A DNA stretch of 64,000 nucleotides from Alloascoidea africana (Eukaryota; Ascomycota; Alloascoideomycetes; Alloascoideales; Alloascoideaceae): positions 124,001 through 188,000 of the forward strand of contig JAKTTT010000029.1 of NCBI GenBank assembly GCA_030581615.1, given 5' to 3'. The notes under the pieces were generated by a model. That model saw only the letters and a list, made by a program, of their open reading frames with translations. It did not search any database and was not told the origin of the DNA. A program made the translations under genes and the position numbers. The number at the start of each line of letters is the position of its first letter. The stretch's first letter is position 1. Shown here one piece after another: positions 39,237 through 49,817 of this stretch.

Positions 39237-42200
39237 CTATTCCGTGATCGTGGATAGTGTCATTGACACTACAGGTTGGTGAACATTATCCAGTCGATCC
39301 AAAATCTTGCCAATGCTAACCCTCAAATCCTCCTCCTCCTCTTCTTCTTCTCCTTCCTGGTCATTTCCATTTCCATTTCCATTTTCATTCTCATCTTCTT
39401 CTCGTTTTCTCTCTGATTCACTCAGCTTATCCACATCCCATTCAAATTTTATCCCTTCCAATTCGGAAATCTTGGGCAACACAAAATCATTCTTGAGTCG
39501 TGATGATACTCCTCCAATTGACTTGGCCCGCGAGTGCAGAATCGTTCCCTTTGGCCCAGTTTTATCTCCATCATTCCCATTCCCATTTTTTGAACCAACA
39601 ATACCACTGTTGTTATGTCCCTCACATATCGGCGGCGACTCGGACCGAGGTGACCCAACCCGCGTCCCCCACGTAGGCGACCACATGTCTCCAAAATTCA
39701 ACTCCAAACTTTTCGAAGGATGATGAACTGATATCCTTGTCCTAACCTGCCTTTCCTGCTCCACATGCGATGAAGGAGACCGTAGCTCCTGCTTGCGAAC
39801 ACTCACCGGAGATGCAAAACTAAACGTCTCCCGCTGTGGGAATTTAGGTGACTGTAACGGTGTTGTTGTTGTTGTGGTTGTTGTTGTCATCGTCGTCGTC
39901 GTTGTCGTCGTCGAGTACAAACTTGTCTTCGTCATCGTCGTCGTCGTCTCATTCCCAACCCCATGCTCACAACTTATCGTAAAAGACCTTCGCGGAGACG
40001 CCTGAACTCCACTCCTTCTCCCTCCTCCCCCATTACTGTTGTTGATACTGTTACTGTTACAGGTTGGACTGATCCCGATCCCGTTGTCGTGGAGAACTCG
40101 CCTCGCTCGGCTCCCCAAGGGCCCACCTCCTAATGAAACAGATCGTCCAAGCCTGGTGGCCCTGCGAACGCCACCACTATTACTGCCAGAAACCTGTTGT
40201 TGTTGACTCTTTTGATCCTGCTGTTCCTCAAATTTCCCTTCCCCTTTGTAACCCAAAATCCCCGGCTTCTTCCTACCGCTATTGCTTCGGTGAACCGCGT
40301 TTCTAATAGACTCCAAATCCACTACCTTGAAAGGTCCTTCTCCTTCTGCTTCTCCTTCCGCTTCTGCTTCCACTTCCACTATCGCTTTCGTTTTCGTTTT
40401 TGTTTTAATTGTGGTTTTGGTTGCTCCCGGTATGGCTGAGGTATGACGCCGGAATGATGATGAAGCAGGAACTGGACCCAACCGTGGGACTCGTGGTCCT
40501 GAACCCCTGCTGAGACACACATCCTCTATTTCCTCGGGAATCATCGTTGCGTTCACTTGGTTCTGCGCCGGGCCTGAACTAGCTGAAACGGAAACGGGAG
40601 GGATGGCAAAAGAGTGAAGCGTGGTGGGAGCAGCCGAGTACTGATGGAGGTGGTCATCGTGGCCTAAGCGATTATAAGCCTGCCCCTGGCACCCACGCCC
40701 ATGCTGCCCACACCCTCCACCTCCTTCACGGCCATATCCATCACCAGCTACAAACCTTCCTCCAACGGTCCCACCCCCATCTTCATTCTCATTCTGGTGC
40801 TCGTTCTGGTTCTCGATCTCAGTATCATGCTCGTTCCAAGCTAGTTCCTCCCTCGCTGCCTCACCACCAAGGTCCAAGGCCATCATCGGCTGCGGTGGTT
40901 CTTCCTTTGTGTCCAACACTTTTTCATTGCCCAAAACACTAGTCACAACCATTTCAACAGCATAATCCGCCCCTCGTAACTCGTCTTCAGGTACATCCTT
41001 TATGCCAGTACTTTTCGCCACACCCGTGTCTCCAGATCCTTCTAGAATCGTATTGGCCCCCGAGTCGAAAAGTTCCTGACTCTGCTCCAGAGTCTTTTGC
41101 TTTTTTATCGAGTCGGAAAGGAGAATGGGCAGGGAAAAGTAGTTTGAATGCACAGAGCCAGACTTTGACCTTGATCTTGAAACCATACTTTCACCACCGC
41201 CTTCATGTACGCTCTCATTCTCATTCTCGTGGGAGTCGTGTTCGTGCTCGTGCTCGTGCTCGTGCTCGTTCTCATTCTTGTTCAGATCTTTGGTCTCATT
41301 CTCGGCAGACCCTGGCTTACTCCGAATCAGACACACGTCATCACCCATTTTCATTATGCCCAGGTTAACAAGTGACTCGAATGAAGGATTACCCAACAAG
41401 TCTGCATCCTGCTCGTTCTCGTTCTCGTTCTCGTTCTCGTAGCTCATAATAGAATCGGGCCGTGCGCTCGTCGTAATCACTTCTCCGCCTCCAACTCCAA
41501 TTCCAATTCCAATTCCCATATCATCTTGCATGGGCTCATCGCTATCAAAATCTTGGACAAACCGATTCATCATAACCACGCCATTGGTCTCTCCCGCAAA
41601 CATTGCATCCTCTTTCATATCATCAAACCCGTTATCGTAATAATCTTCAACCTCTTCCTCGCTAAAATCGTTATCCTGCAGTTCGCAAAACCGACCAAGA
41701 AATGGGTCTCCAGTCTCGATTTCCCTATTGTTATAACCTCGGTTTCTCCGATCCTTTTCCATCTCTTCCAACTCTTTGTAATACCGAATAGAACAATTCC
41801 GACCCGTTTTTTTATCCTCTTCAAATGAAAACGCAGATACGGAATTGACATCGTCATTCTTCTCCACAGATCCCTCCATTATAGTGGTTGTTGTTGTAGT
41901 GGGCTGTGAACGAAGCGGCTTGCAACTATACTCTACACTCGAACAGGATGATAGAGTCTGAAGATCAATGTAAATGTCATTTGCATGGCCATGACAAGAT
42001 GGTTGTTCATCCCTTGCAGAGCTTATTCCCCCCCGATGTTGTTCATGGTTGTTTTCAACATCTTCAAGACTGGGTTCTGGCTCAACTTTGTGTAAACTGG
42101 AATTGCTCTGCTCCTGTTTCAAAGCTGGAATGTCTTGAGGTGAAGAGTCTTCCATATCCATCTTTTCATCCTGCAATTGTTGCTCGTTTTGCCCCCCAAA

Positions 42201-43529
42201 GTACCCCGTAGAAGCAATGTCAAAAACATTCTGGGATGGCGGGATAAAGGCGACAGAAGTAGGCGACAGGTTCCCTCCGTTCTGAAGACGAGGACGGGCC
42301 ACTATCTGAGGCACAAGCCGGTTAGACGACCGTCTCGACCCATCGCCACCGGAAACACTGCTGCTGTTTGTCGTGGTGTTCCATTCATGGGTCCGGCTGC
42401 CAAAGATCACACCGCACTCTTTGGTAAGCTCGGATTCAGGGTTCAGGGCTCGAGATCCAAGTGAAAATGACCTTTGAGGACGGTCCTGATGGCGCCCTCG
42501 CCCGCGTGCAACCGACGCAATGTAATAGTAGTGGTCGTGGTGTCCACGACGATAACGATCACGATCACGATCACGATCGCGATCACGACTGTGGCCATCG
42601 CTGGAGTCGCCCGTCTCGGCCTTGACGACAAACAAATAGCGGGCGCGACGCCCAATTGGCGGCGGCTTCAAGGCCCGGAGGTTGAGGTTGAGGTTGAGGC
42701 CCTGGTACGACGCTGATCTGGAGCGTTTGGCATAGTTCCCAGGCTCCAGAGTCGCCGCTCTCGGTCGTTTTGGCTTGAACCAGCTTCTAATGTCCAGTTT
42801 CCTCAATCGGGACTTGGTGCTGGAGCTCAGAATCGTCACCGGTGTTTTGGGCTGTTCCTGTTTCTCGTGAAGCTCTTTCTGGTGGATGCTCTTCGTGCCA
42901 CTAACCGCCGTAGTGGATGAAACCGACGAAGACGACTGGGCACTCCCGTAGTCCTCCTCATCGACTCTGACTGTCGTAGCAGTAGCAATTCCCGTAGCAC
43001 TGGCCTTGTTCCCAGAGCTCAAGGCAGGTTTCATCTTCACGACATGTTCCGTGGAGGTGCCATTGCCCAGGTCTTCTTCTTCTGCTCCACCACCACCACC
43101 ACCACCACCACTAGGAAAGAAAGGCGACTGAGCCGGTGCTATATCTCGCCCCTGCGACTCTTTGGTATCTCCAATCTTGCCCTCCAGCCCGACTGTCGCA
43201 GCATTGGGCGATGCAACCTGTTTCTCTTCCGATTTTGCCTTTGAAAGACGCAGGGATAGCAATCTTCCACGAGAAAACAGCCCAGAGACAGCCTGTGAGG
43301 GCTCGGTGGTGATCGCCATGTTCACTACGGGCCCGCTAGATCCAGACGACGGGAATCGTGGCAAAGAACTGGCGAAAGCGACACCTGTAGCAGGATCCAG
43401 GGGAGAGCTGGAACTGAAGCTGGAATTGGAAAAGGAACTGGGACTGGAACAGGGCCCTCTTCCAGCCATTGCAGAAGAATGATGACTCTTGGCTCTGCCC
43501 CGGCGACGCGAATTGATGAAAGATTTCAT
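39237..43529 (-). CDS. Large low-complexity protein, 1430 residues, unrecognised
   Basis: A single open frame from ATG 43529 with no stop for 4.3 kb, so certainly coding, but I recognise no domain. The N-terminus is basic and Ser-rich (MKSFINSRRRGRAKSHHS). A stretch LRKLDIRSWFKPKRP is followed by an Arg-Asp repeat (about 320-330). The middle is acidic with short codon-repeat tracts: Gly-Ile-Gly, Glu-Asn, and Glu-His (about 700-810). Later come Lys-Thr, Ala-Glu and Thr runs (about 1245-1265), and the end is acidic before VSIGKILDRLDNVHQP. These repeats are pure at DNA level (for example GTGCTC and GTTCTC units near 41240-41440), implying slippage. It may be a scaffold or cortical protein; this is a guess from disorder only. 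Confidence 0.75.
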   Translation of the reverse strand: MKSFINSRRRGRAKSHHSSAMAGRGPCSSPSSFSNSSFSSSSPLDPATGVAFASSLPRFPSSGSSGPVVNMAITTEPSQAVSGLFSRGRLLSLRLSKAKSEEKQVASPNAATVGLEGKIGDTKESQGRDIAPAQSPFFPSGGGGGGGGAEEEDLGNGTSTEHVVKMKPALSSGNKASATGIATATTVRVDEEDYGSAQSSSSVSSTTAVSGTKSIHQKELHEKQEQPKTPVTILSSSTKSRLRKLDIRSWFKPKRPRAATLEPGNYAKRSRSASYQGLNLNLNLRALKPPPIGRRARYLFVVKAETGDSSDGHSRDRDRDRDRDRYRRGHHDHYYYIASVARGRGRHQDRPQRSFSLGSRALNPESELTKECGVIFGSRTHEWNTTTNSSSVSGGDGSRRSSNRLVPQIVARPRLQNGGNLSPTSVAFIPPSQNVFDIASTGYFGGQNEQQLQDEKMDMEDSSPQDIPALKQEQSNSSLHKVEPEPSLEDVENNHEQHRGGISSARDEQPSCHGHANDIYIDLQTLSSCSSVEYSCKPLRSQPTTTTTTIMEGSVEKNDDVNSVSAFSFEEDKKTGRNCSIRYYKELEEMEKDRRNRGYNNREIETGDPFLGRFCELQDNDFSEEEVEDYYDNGFDDMKEDAMFAGETNGVVMMNRFVQDFDSDEPMQDDMGIGIGIGVGGGEVITTSARPDSIMSYENENENENEQDADLLGNPSFESLVNLGIMKMGDDVCLIRSKPGSAENETKDLNKNENEHEHEHEHEHDSHENENESVHEGGGESMVSRSRSKSGSVHSNYFSLPILLSDSIKKQKTLEQSQELFDSGANTILEGSGDTGVAKSTGIKDVPEDELRGADYAVEMVVTSVLGNEKVLDTKEEPPQPMMALDLGGEAAREELAWNEHDTEIENQNEHQNENEDGGGTVGGRFVAGDGYGREGGGGCGQHGRGCQGQAYNRLGHDDHLHQYSAAPTTLHSFAIPPVSVSASSGPAQNQVNATMIPEEIEDVCLSRGSGPRVPRLGPVPASSSFRRHTSAIPGATKTTIKTKTKTKAIVEVEAEAEGEAEGEGPFKVVDLESIRNAVHRSNSGRKKPGILGYKGEGKFEEQQDQKSQQQQVSGSNSGGVRRATRLGRSVSLGGGPLGSRARRVLHDNGIGISPTCNSNSINNSNGGGGRRSGVQASPRRSFTISCEHGVGNETTTTMTKTSLYSTTTTTTTMTTTTTTTTTPLQSPKFPQRETFSFASPVSVRKQELRSPSSHVEQERQVRTRISVHHPSKSLELNFGDMWSPTWGTRVGSPRSESPPICEGHNNSGIVGSKNGNGNDGDKTGPKGTILHSRAKSIGGVSSRLKNDFVLPKISELEGIKFEWDVDKLSESERKREEDENENGNGNGNDQEGEEEEEEEDLRVSIGKILDRLDNVHQPVVSMTLSTITE

Positions 43530-44605
43530 CGCATACTCCTTTTTCCCTTGAGTTTTTATAGATCTTCTCTTACTCTGGACCTGGACCTGGACCTGGACCT
43601 GAGGGGATGGAGAAGTGAACGAGTGATGGAGGAAAGATACAGGTTATTATTAGTATTATTAGCCAATTATTTGAATTCAGGAACCACAGGATTAATATTA
43701 TACGACCCATGCGCAAGAGACCTACGTTCTTTCTTCACAAGCGAATATACACTAATAAGAGACAAAAAAACAAAAAAAACAAAAAACAACAGGAGATAAC
43801 AACCAGAAAAGCATGTTTCTATTTAGCCCTCTTTTGCTGTGAACAAAGAGGATGGACGTGGGGGAAAAGAAACAAGCGTTTGCTATTCAGATCAGTTTGA
43901 CATGGACAAAACTCCTAGACAGGTCAGATGATTCCCGAGTTCTGTTTTTCAATTTTTGTCCCCCTTTTTTTTCAGCATCGATCGATTGACTTGTGCCTGT
44001 GCTTATGCTTATGCTTGCACTTGCACTGGCCATGCGATTTTCTCAGAAACTCTATCCTTTTGCAAAACCAAGTGAGTCTAGTTTCCAATTGGAACCTAGA
44101 TAGTGGGACCTGAGACACGGTTCGCGTCTCCTTCCTTATCCACCCCCTTAAATCATCATCCCTAGCCTCGCAAGTGTGACCGGTCAAACAAATGAGAAAG
44201 ACAGGGATGGCGTAACGATGGCCACTACAGGACTAGAAGACTCGCTGGGCTGGCTTGCTGGGCCCGCTGGCCTGGGAGCGCGGTCTCAAGCGATGCACCG
44301 TCCATTGTGTCAGAGACACATTGTTCTCGACAAGCAGCAGCCGGCAGAAAGCTTGAGAAGAAAGCAAAGGTTTGCATCACAAGACGATCAAAAAAAAAAA
44401 AAAATCAAGAGTATTACTATTGCCGAATTCACTCTATGCTAACATCAAACTGCACTCCCTTATGACTACCAGAATTATAGATAAGAAAAAAAAACAAAAA
44501 AAACACACTCACAATTATGAACAATTGTACTAAAGCACCTATTCATCTCAATGCTAATAGCGGTGCAAAAATGTGTACACATGTTTGCCAGCGCCCAAAT
44601 GGCGC
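43530..44605. other. Intergenic with CTGGAC repeat
   Basis: It has CTGGAC hexamer repeats just upstream of the 1430-residue gene (about 43576-43599), A-rich DNA near 43765-43800 and 44390-44405, and no supported gene. Confidence 0.55.
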
Positions 44606-46906
44606 TCAAGGGTTATAAGCAAAATGCCATTCTGACCTTGAAAAAGGCTGAGTGTTGAGCCCTGGCTTCTTCAATGATCGATACTGTGAACTTGACAAAA
44701 TGTCTTGTAACGTAAGGCTCTTGCGACTGTCCTTCAATAAACCATGTCCACTCCTCTTGTTTTGATAACTCGCAGAGTAATGACCCTCAACTTGGAAACT
44801 TTGGGGGATCGATTGCGAGAAATCGTTCAAAATCTCTTGCTGTCTACTTGAAATCTTGACGGCTCGGTCCTTGCGTTCAGTCCTGCCATCTTTGTTCGAT
44901 TCTGCTCCTCTTTGGGCAACTCTTCTTTCGTTATGTTGAAAGACTGTACCGTAGAGATCACAATTGCTATTGGTGCTCTGAAGAGTAGGGTGGAAAATTA
45001 GTGGTGCTGGTTTATTGTCCTCAGGCTTTACACTCTCAGTCTCAAAACTGAAGAGTTGAGATGCTCCCATATGTCCATCAACAAGCTTCTCTGTGCCTCT
45101 GTCTAGTTTATTTGTATTCAGCCCCAGTGAATCAATTCCAAGATGATCAGGTTCAAAGCTGTGCGAATTAGAATGCAAAGGTATGCCTGTGTGTTGCTGC
45201 TCCAAATATGATCCGTCTCTATGCCTGATGTCGGGCTCAGTTCTTTCAGAATTTAGATTTGTGTGTGTTTCTGATGTATCTGGCCGCTTCTGAAGCTTCA
45301 CAGATCTATGGATCGCACCCATCCTAGATATATCCCGATGGTTCAATGGAAAAAGCACTGGTTCTGCTAATGGCCTTTTGGGTGTCTCGCTATTGTTTGT
45401 ATTTGAGATCATTTGCAGCTCAAAGCTGCCATCGTTAAGCTCCACATATGTTACCTGAGACTTGCCTGATCTCGGGGCATCCATATGGCTACCTTCAAAA
45501 CCATGCTTCTCGTGAATCACATTATTACAACTTGAAGCGTCATCATCGTCATCAATAACAATTATGAGTGAGTCTGTTATGCTGGCCGTTGAAGACTTGG
45601 GCTCAATTGACGAGTGTAAGGAAACCGTAGCACTTGAACAAGAATCACTAAATTCAAAGCTAGTCGCGTTTTCAGAGCAGGTGAAAAATTCCGAGCTGTC
45701 ACGCTTCACAAGAGAATCTGAAGATGACACTGGGGGCGATTCTGGTTTCAACACTTTAGGGTCGTTCCTAGTTACTTCCCCAGATAGCCGCTCTTTATTC
45801 AATGTACATGGCTCTATCTTTGTCTTTGGGGATGGAAATTGTTCCAAACTATGCCCATGTCTCATACCGGTATATAAAGTAGAAGACGATTGCTCTTTCC
45901 TTAAATATCTCACACTCGTATCATCTCCTTTTGTTAACCTCGGGGGCAGACTCAGTTCAACGGGGATAGGAGCAGGATAGTAAGCATAGTTTTGAGGATA
46001 CCATGAAGCTCTTTTATCTATTTTCGACGTTCGTGACAGAGGAGATGGCGGTTTAGTCTCGTATCTATTATCACAAGAATTCAGCAAACTAGAGTAATGT
46101 AACGTTGGCTGAAATAGTAAAGGACTTGAAACACTATGTGTCAATTCTCTCATTTGTGGTAGTGTAGAAAGATTGAGGCTTGATCTTTTGTCTGGCGCAA
46201 ACTTTGAAGATGACTCTTGAAGGCAAATCGATGAATTATATGTCCTTAACTTGGAGATGGTATTTGCAACACGGAGCTCGTCGTTGACAAGTCTTTTGAA
46301 ATTCCACTCATTTCTGCTAATCTTCTGGTCTAAACAACCTGTTTGTAAATCTCTATCTTTCTGCAACGCAGAAGATGTTCCAGGATTTTGGAATTTTCGA
46401 GCAGTTCCTTGAATCGAATCCACATTCTTTACTTTTGTAGGAGTAGCTTGTTGACCCCGCATTTCAATCAGGCTTTTCATGTTGAGCAATTGGGGTCTTG
46501 ATTTAGATGTTGGTTTTGTCTCGTTTTTAGACCCCAAATCCATCAGACTAAAGCTGTTGCGTAAAGGCGATCCAGCTCGTGGTCGACTGGTAGGAGACTT
46601 TGGAGAAGTGTTCGCAGTTCCACTTTGGGAATTCTTCCCATCCCCGTTTACTTCACACAATAGTGGCGGAATATTTATCAAAAGCCCAGGTCTTGAATTC
46701 CTTTTCTCAATGCTATTTCGATTATTAGAACGCGACATCTGCTTATCAAGATAGGCACTTGATTTCGAGAGTCTTAGATTCCTCTTCCATGCCTCGTTCT
46801 CCATAGTAGTATCCATGCTATCTGGTGTGGAAAATGTAAAACGAGCAAACCCATCCATGAATATATGCTGAACTGCGTTTGAGGTCTCCATTTGCACTGT
46901 AACCAT
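44606..46906 (-). CDS. Ser-rich 766-residue protein, unrecognised
   Basis: A continuous frame from ATG 46906. The protein is Ser/Asn/Thr-rich and mostly disordered. Near-conserved-looking islands are AWKRNLRLSKSSAYLDKQM (about 38-56), LLNMKSLIEMRG (about 138-149), NEWNFKRLVNDELRVANTI (about 199-217), an acidic LIIVIDDDDDASS (about 445-457, a possible SUMO-interacting motif) and a C-terminal block SLTLQDILSSSQYRSL, ending SEWHFAYNP. No known domain is identified. The pattern of short islands in disorder fits a regulatory or adaptor protein. The gene at 47142-47927 is upstream on the same strand with 235 bp between. Confidence 0.75.
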   Translation of the reverse strand: MVTVQMETSNAVQHIFMDGFARFTFSTPDSMDTTMENEAWKRNLRLSKSSAYLDKQMSRSNNRNSIEKRNSRPGLLINIPPLLCEVNGDGKNSQSGTANTSPKSPTSRPRAGSPLRNSFSLMDLGSKNETKPTSKSRPQLLNMKSLIEMRGQQATPTKVKNVDSIQGTARKFQNPGTSSALQKDRDLQTGCLDQKISRNEWNFKRLVNDELRVANTISKLRTYNSSICLQESSSKFAPDKRSSLNLSTLPQMRELTHSVSSPLLFQPTLHYSSLLNSCDNRYETKPPSPLSRTSKIDKRASWYPQNYAYYPAPIPVELSLPPRLTKGDDTSVRYLRKEQSSSTLYTGMRHGHSLEQFPSPKTKIEPCTLNKERLSGEVTRNDPKVLKPESPPVSSSDSLVKRDSSEFFTCSENATSFEFSDSCSSATVSLHSSIEPKSSTASITDSLIIVIDDDDDASSCNNVIHEKHGFEGSHMDAPRSGKSQVTYVELNDGSFELQMISNTNNSETPKRPLAEPVLFPLNHRDISRMGAIHRSVKLQKRPDTSETHTNLNSERTEPDIRHRDGSYLEQQHTGIPLHSNSHSFEPDHLGIDSLGLNTNKLDRGTEKLVDGHMGASQLFSFETESVKPEDNKPAPLIFHPTLQSTNSNCDLYGTVFQHNERRVAQRGAESNKDGRTERKDRAVKISSRQQEILNDFSQSIPQSFQVEGHYSASYQNKRSGHGLLKDSRKSLTLQDILSSSQYRSLKKPGLNTQPFSRSEWHFAYNP

Positions 46907-47141
46907 TTCGGATTAAGGTAAACATTGATGCAATTGCAACCATTACACCTCTGCAGGGTCAAGGGCAGATGTGTCAAAACATGATACGAACCGAGAAATG
47001 CTAAATAGCAAGTTTTTGACAGGAACTGTCAAACGTGGAGAAGCTGAAATATGACTTCTTTTTAAGGTAAAAGGCAAACATGCCAGAGAGAGAGATAAAA
47101 AATGATAATTTGTAACAAAATGGAAAGTTCACATGTGAGCG

Positions 47142-47927
47142 TCATAGTAAATCGTCAAGCCATTTCTGTTTATCTTGATTTATTCCTCCACGTTTTCCGT
47201 TCTCTGCTTTACCATCTCGGGTTGTTTTTCTTCTTCTAGCCGCTGCTTGACCATAGAGGTCCACCATTGGCTTTTGAAAAGTTGATTTGCCAACATCAGC
47301 CAACAAATCGTCAACATCATGCACTCTGTTCTTACAGCTATCATCATCATCGTTTGGTTTATTATTAGCACGGAACTTGGCTTTCAGTTTATGTTGAACA
47401 TTCAGCTTGTCAATAGCCAAATTCAAAGAATTGAACTGCTCATTATCCTCCGGCCTTGTCAAAATTGCTTTTCGGTGCGTTTCATCATTTTCTTCCCCTC
47501 CCTTGTTTTGCTTTTCAATCAGTTTATCAAGATAATCCTCTCTTTCCCTTTGAGTCATCTTGTTGCTGGATTTTGTCCCCTTGATCGGCTTCATCTCCCG
47601 TGCCTTTAAACTCATCTGGACATAATCTGGCTCGTCAGGCTGTTGTTGCTCAGGCTCCTGCTTCTCGTTGGCTTGGTTTGCTCTTTCCTCAAGAACTTTA
47701 ACAAGTGCTTCATCTTCGGAATCACTATGCTCATATCTCCAGTGATTATTTCTCATCTTTCTATGGAAATTTTTGTTCTCTTCTTCCCCCTCACTATTCT
47801 CGCCCTCCGAGGTGGCGGGCGAGTTGTCCTCGATTGCAGTTGCATTATTATTCTGGTTTGAAATGCCATGCTTATTCCTATATCTTCGAGAAGCTTTTTT
47901 ATCCCACTTGGAGTTGTGAAGCACCAT
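47142..47927 (-). CDS. Charged coiled-coil-like protein, unrecognised
   Basis: The 261-residue frame starts MVLHNSKWDKKASRRYRNKH, a basic N-terminus that looks conserved but that I cannot place. A Ser/Glu-rich acidic region follows (about 37-75), then a helical stretch with TQREREDYLDKLIEKQNK, SLNLAIDKLNVQHKLKAKFR and a basic tail AAARRRKTTRDGKAENGKRG before a final KWLDDLL. Charge pattern and length suit a nucleolar or ribosome-biogenesis factor, but this is inference. It is divergent from the EDC1-like gene, with 192 bp between starts. Confidence 0.7.
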   Translation of the reverse strand: MVLHNSKWDKKASRRYRNKHGISNQNNNATAIEDNSPATSEGENSEGEEENKNFHRKMRNNHWRYEHSDSEDEALVKVLEERANQANEKQEPEQQQPDEPDYVQMSLKAREMKPIKGTKSSNKMTQREREDYLDKLIEKQNKGGEENDETHRKAILTRPEDNEQFNSLNLAIDKLNVQHKLKAKFRANNKPNDDDDSCKNRVHDVDDLLADVGKSTFQKPMVDLYGQAAARRRKTTRDGKAENGKRGGINQDKQKWLDDLL

Positions 47928-48119
47928 GACAAATTGTTGTTCTCTCTACAAAGAGACAGGCTAGTGGTCATAAAACCAAATCAGCGTGACCCGGCCTTTG
48001 TATATTCCGGGTAATTTATCCACGCTAACGCAAATGGCTGGTTCCACCAGATTCTCCTCCAAACAGCAATCCGTCACAAAACTTTGACTACCATCTCTAT
48101 CAATATCTTACCATTATAG

Positions 48120-49817
48120 ATGCTTCAAACACCTATAGTACCAAGTATATCCTTGCCCCGAACAGATCAAATGGAAAAAGCAACTATGAAGCGATCATCT
48201 CCATCGACGACATCCTCATCTTCATCATCAAAAGGAACCTCCATAATCCGTAATCCCAAAGTTTTGGCCGCCATCGCCCAATCTCAAACCAAGATACTGC
48301 AACCACAGCGGTCTTCATCGCCGTCTTTTAGGAAGACTGAAAACTCGAATGTCGCGCGGAAAAGGACTCAGCAACCTCAAAATCGTAAACAAGGGTCATC
48401 CAAGGAGTCCCCTTCACTGGAGATTGCGACGCAAAAGGACAAGAAATCGATTACACCCCAGTCTAGTCCAGAACCTGTCAATGGTAGCACTTTGAATACC
48501 GATACAAGCTCTGTAAAGGCTTCTAACACTGGCCGATCCAAGAAAAGTGGTCGTTCGAAACAAAAGATGACCAAGTCCCCATCAACCAAGAGTCTTCCGA
48601 ATCTTAAAACACCAAACAAAGCCAAGAGCAAACAAGCTGTTTCAGCTTCGGCGATGGCATCATCATCTTCAGTATCATCTCAGAAGAAGGAGCCCCTACC
48701 AACGTTAAAGACTCCAAAGGAAAAAGAGCAACCCGCTATAGCAACTGGGTTGGTTTTGCAGCTCTCAGACAAATCCTCTTCATCGCAATTCACCGCCATA
48801 ACAGATGGCACTTTAAGCGATGGTAGATACGCAGGCTCCTCATTCCACCAGTCTCCAGCTGCAACTTTCTTGCCAAAGCCTGCTTTCTCTGCAAAGTCTG
48901 CATTGACCCAAAAGTTAGAATCGATGGGTGACTACTCTAACAATGATGAACATTACGAAATTTCTACTGATTCAACTCCAATACGAAAAAACCCTCTCAC
49001 AGCTAAAAGTGTCGATAGATTTGGTTCTGGGAGAGTGAAACTGTCCTTTAATGATTTAATTAACGAAAAGAAGACAGAAGATGCGATAAATGGCTCTGTT
49101 ACTTCCTCCGACATCAACAAGCCAGATTTAGATGGCCCTGAACATACAAACTTGGAAAGCTCCTCTTTAGAACTGAAGAATTTGTTATGGTCAAGTCTTG
49201 ATCGAGAAAAGCAAAAGTCTTCAGAATCGTTGCCTTTGAATTCTCCTTCATATTCTACCTCGAATATGGCTTCTGATGCCAATTATGTTTCACGTCCGCC
49301 ATCGGTTGCTTCTGGTATGTCCAACCCCATTGCAAACTCCGCACTAAACTTGCCACGAGCGGAGCCTTTTTATAGCTATCCGGGATATTCAGGATTACCA
49401 GTTGCACCACCACCACCTCCTCCACCTCCGCCTCAACAATCTTACCCTCTTCACTCGCAGATCTCTCAGTCTCACGGACCGGGGTCTCAATTTATGTATC
49501 CAGGGCCGCCGCCGCCGCCCTTTGCTCAAGGACATCCCGGCTTTTTGCCGTATAATCCTTATGTACCAACTTCTTCATCGCCATTTATGCCGAATGGGTA
49601 CAACCCACAATTGCCAACCCAGTTTCCTGGATCTAACATTGGTGCCAGTATCCCTATAAATGGTCCGGGTGAAGGGTTTACAGGCACTAACGAAAGTATG
49701 AATGGAAATGCCTTTAAGCTTGATCCAAAACAAGCTGTAACTTTAATGGATGATTCGCATAGAAAGAAAAATGCTGATATTGCAAATGACATTCGAAATA
49801 TATTGAAGATTAACTGA
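48120..49817 (+). CDS. EDC1: EDC1/PNRC-type mRNA decapping activator
   Basis: The 565-residue protein is basic, Ser/Pro-rich and disordered. At about 236-256 it has GRYAGSSFHQSPAATFLPKP, which fits the YAG-x-[ST]F ... LPKPxF short motif by which Edc1-like and PNRC proteins stimulate the Dcp2-Dcp1 decapping enzyme; Pro-rich flanks normally bind the Dcp1 EVH1 domain. An N-terminal IIRNPKVLAAIAQSQTKILQ and a C-terminal short helix RKKNADIANDIRNILKIN look conserved, and a Pro-rich block (PPPPPPPPPQ, then YPGPPPPP) lies at about 430-465. It is far longer than S. cerevisiae Edc1 (175), closer to filamentous and fission-yeast types. The first ATG is used; another in-frame ATG 17 codons on is possible. 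Confidence 0.68.
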   Translation: MLQTPIVPSISLPRTDQMEKATMKRSSPSTTSSSSSSKGTSIIRNPKVLAAIAQSQTKILQPQRSSSPSFRKTENSNVARKRTQQPQNRKQGSSKESPSLEIATQKDKKSITPQSSPEPVNGSTLNTDTSSVKASNTGRSKKSGRSKQKMTKSPSTKSLPNLKTPNKAKSKQAVSASAMASSSSVSSQKKEPLPTLKTPKEKEQPAIATGLVLQLSDKSSSSQFTAITDGTLSDGRYAGSSFHQSPAATFLPKPAFSAKSALTQKLESMGDYSNNDEHYEISTDSTPIRKNPLTAKSVDRFGSGRVKLSFNDLINEKKTEDAINGSVTSSDINKPDLDGPEHTNLESSSLELKNLLWSSLDREKQKSSESLPLNSPSYSTSNMASDANYVSRPPSVASGMSNPIANSALNLPRAEPFYSYPGYSGLPVAPPPPPPPPPQQSYPLHSQISQSHGPGSQFMYPGPPPPPFAQGHPGFLPYNPYVPTSSSPFMPNGYNPQLPTQFPGSNIGASIPINGPGEGFTGTNESMNGNAFKLDPKQAVTLMDDSHRKKNADIANDIRNILKIN

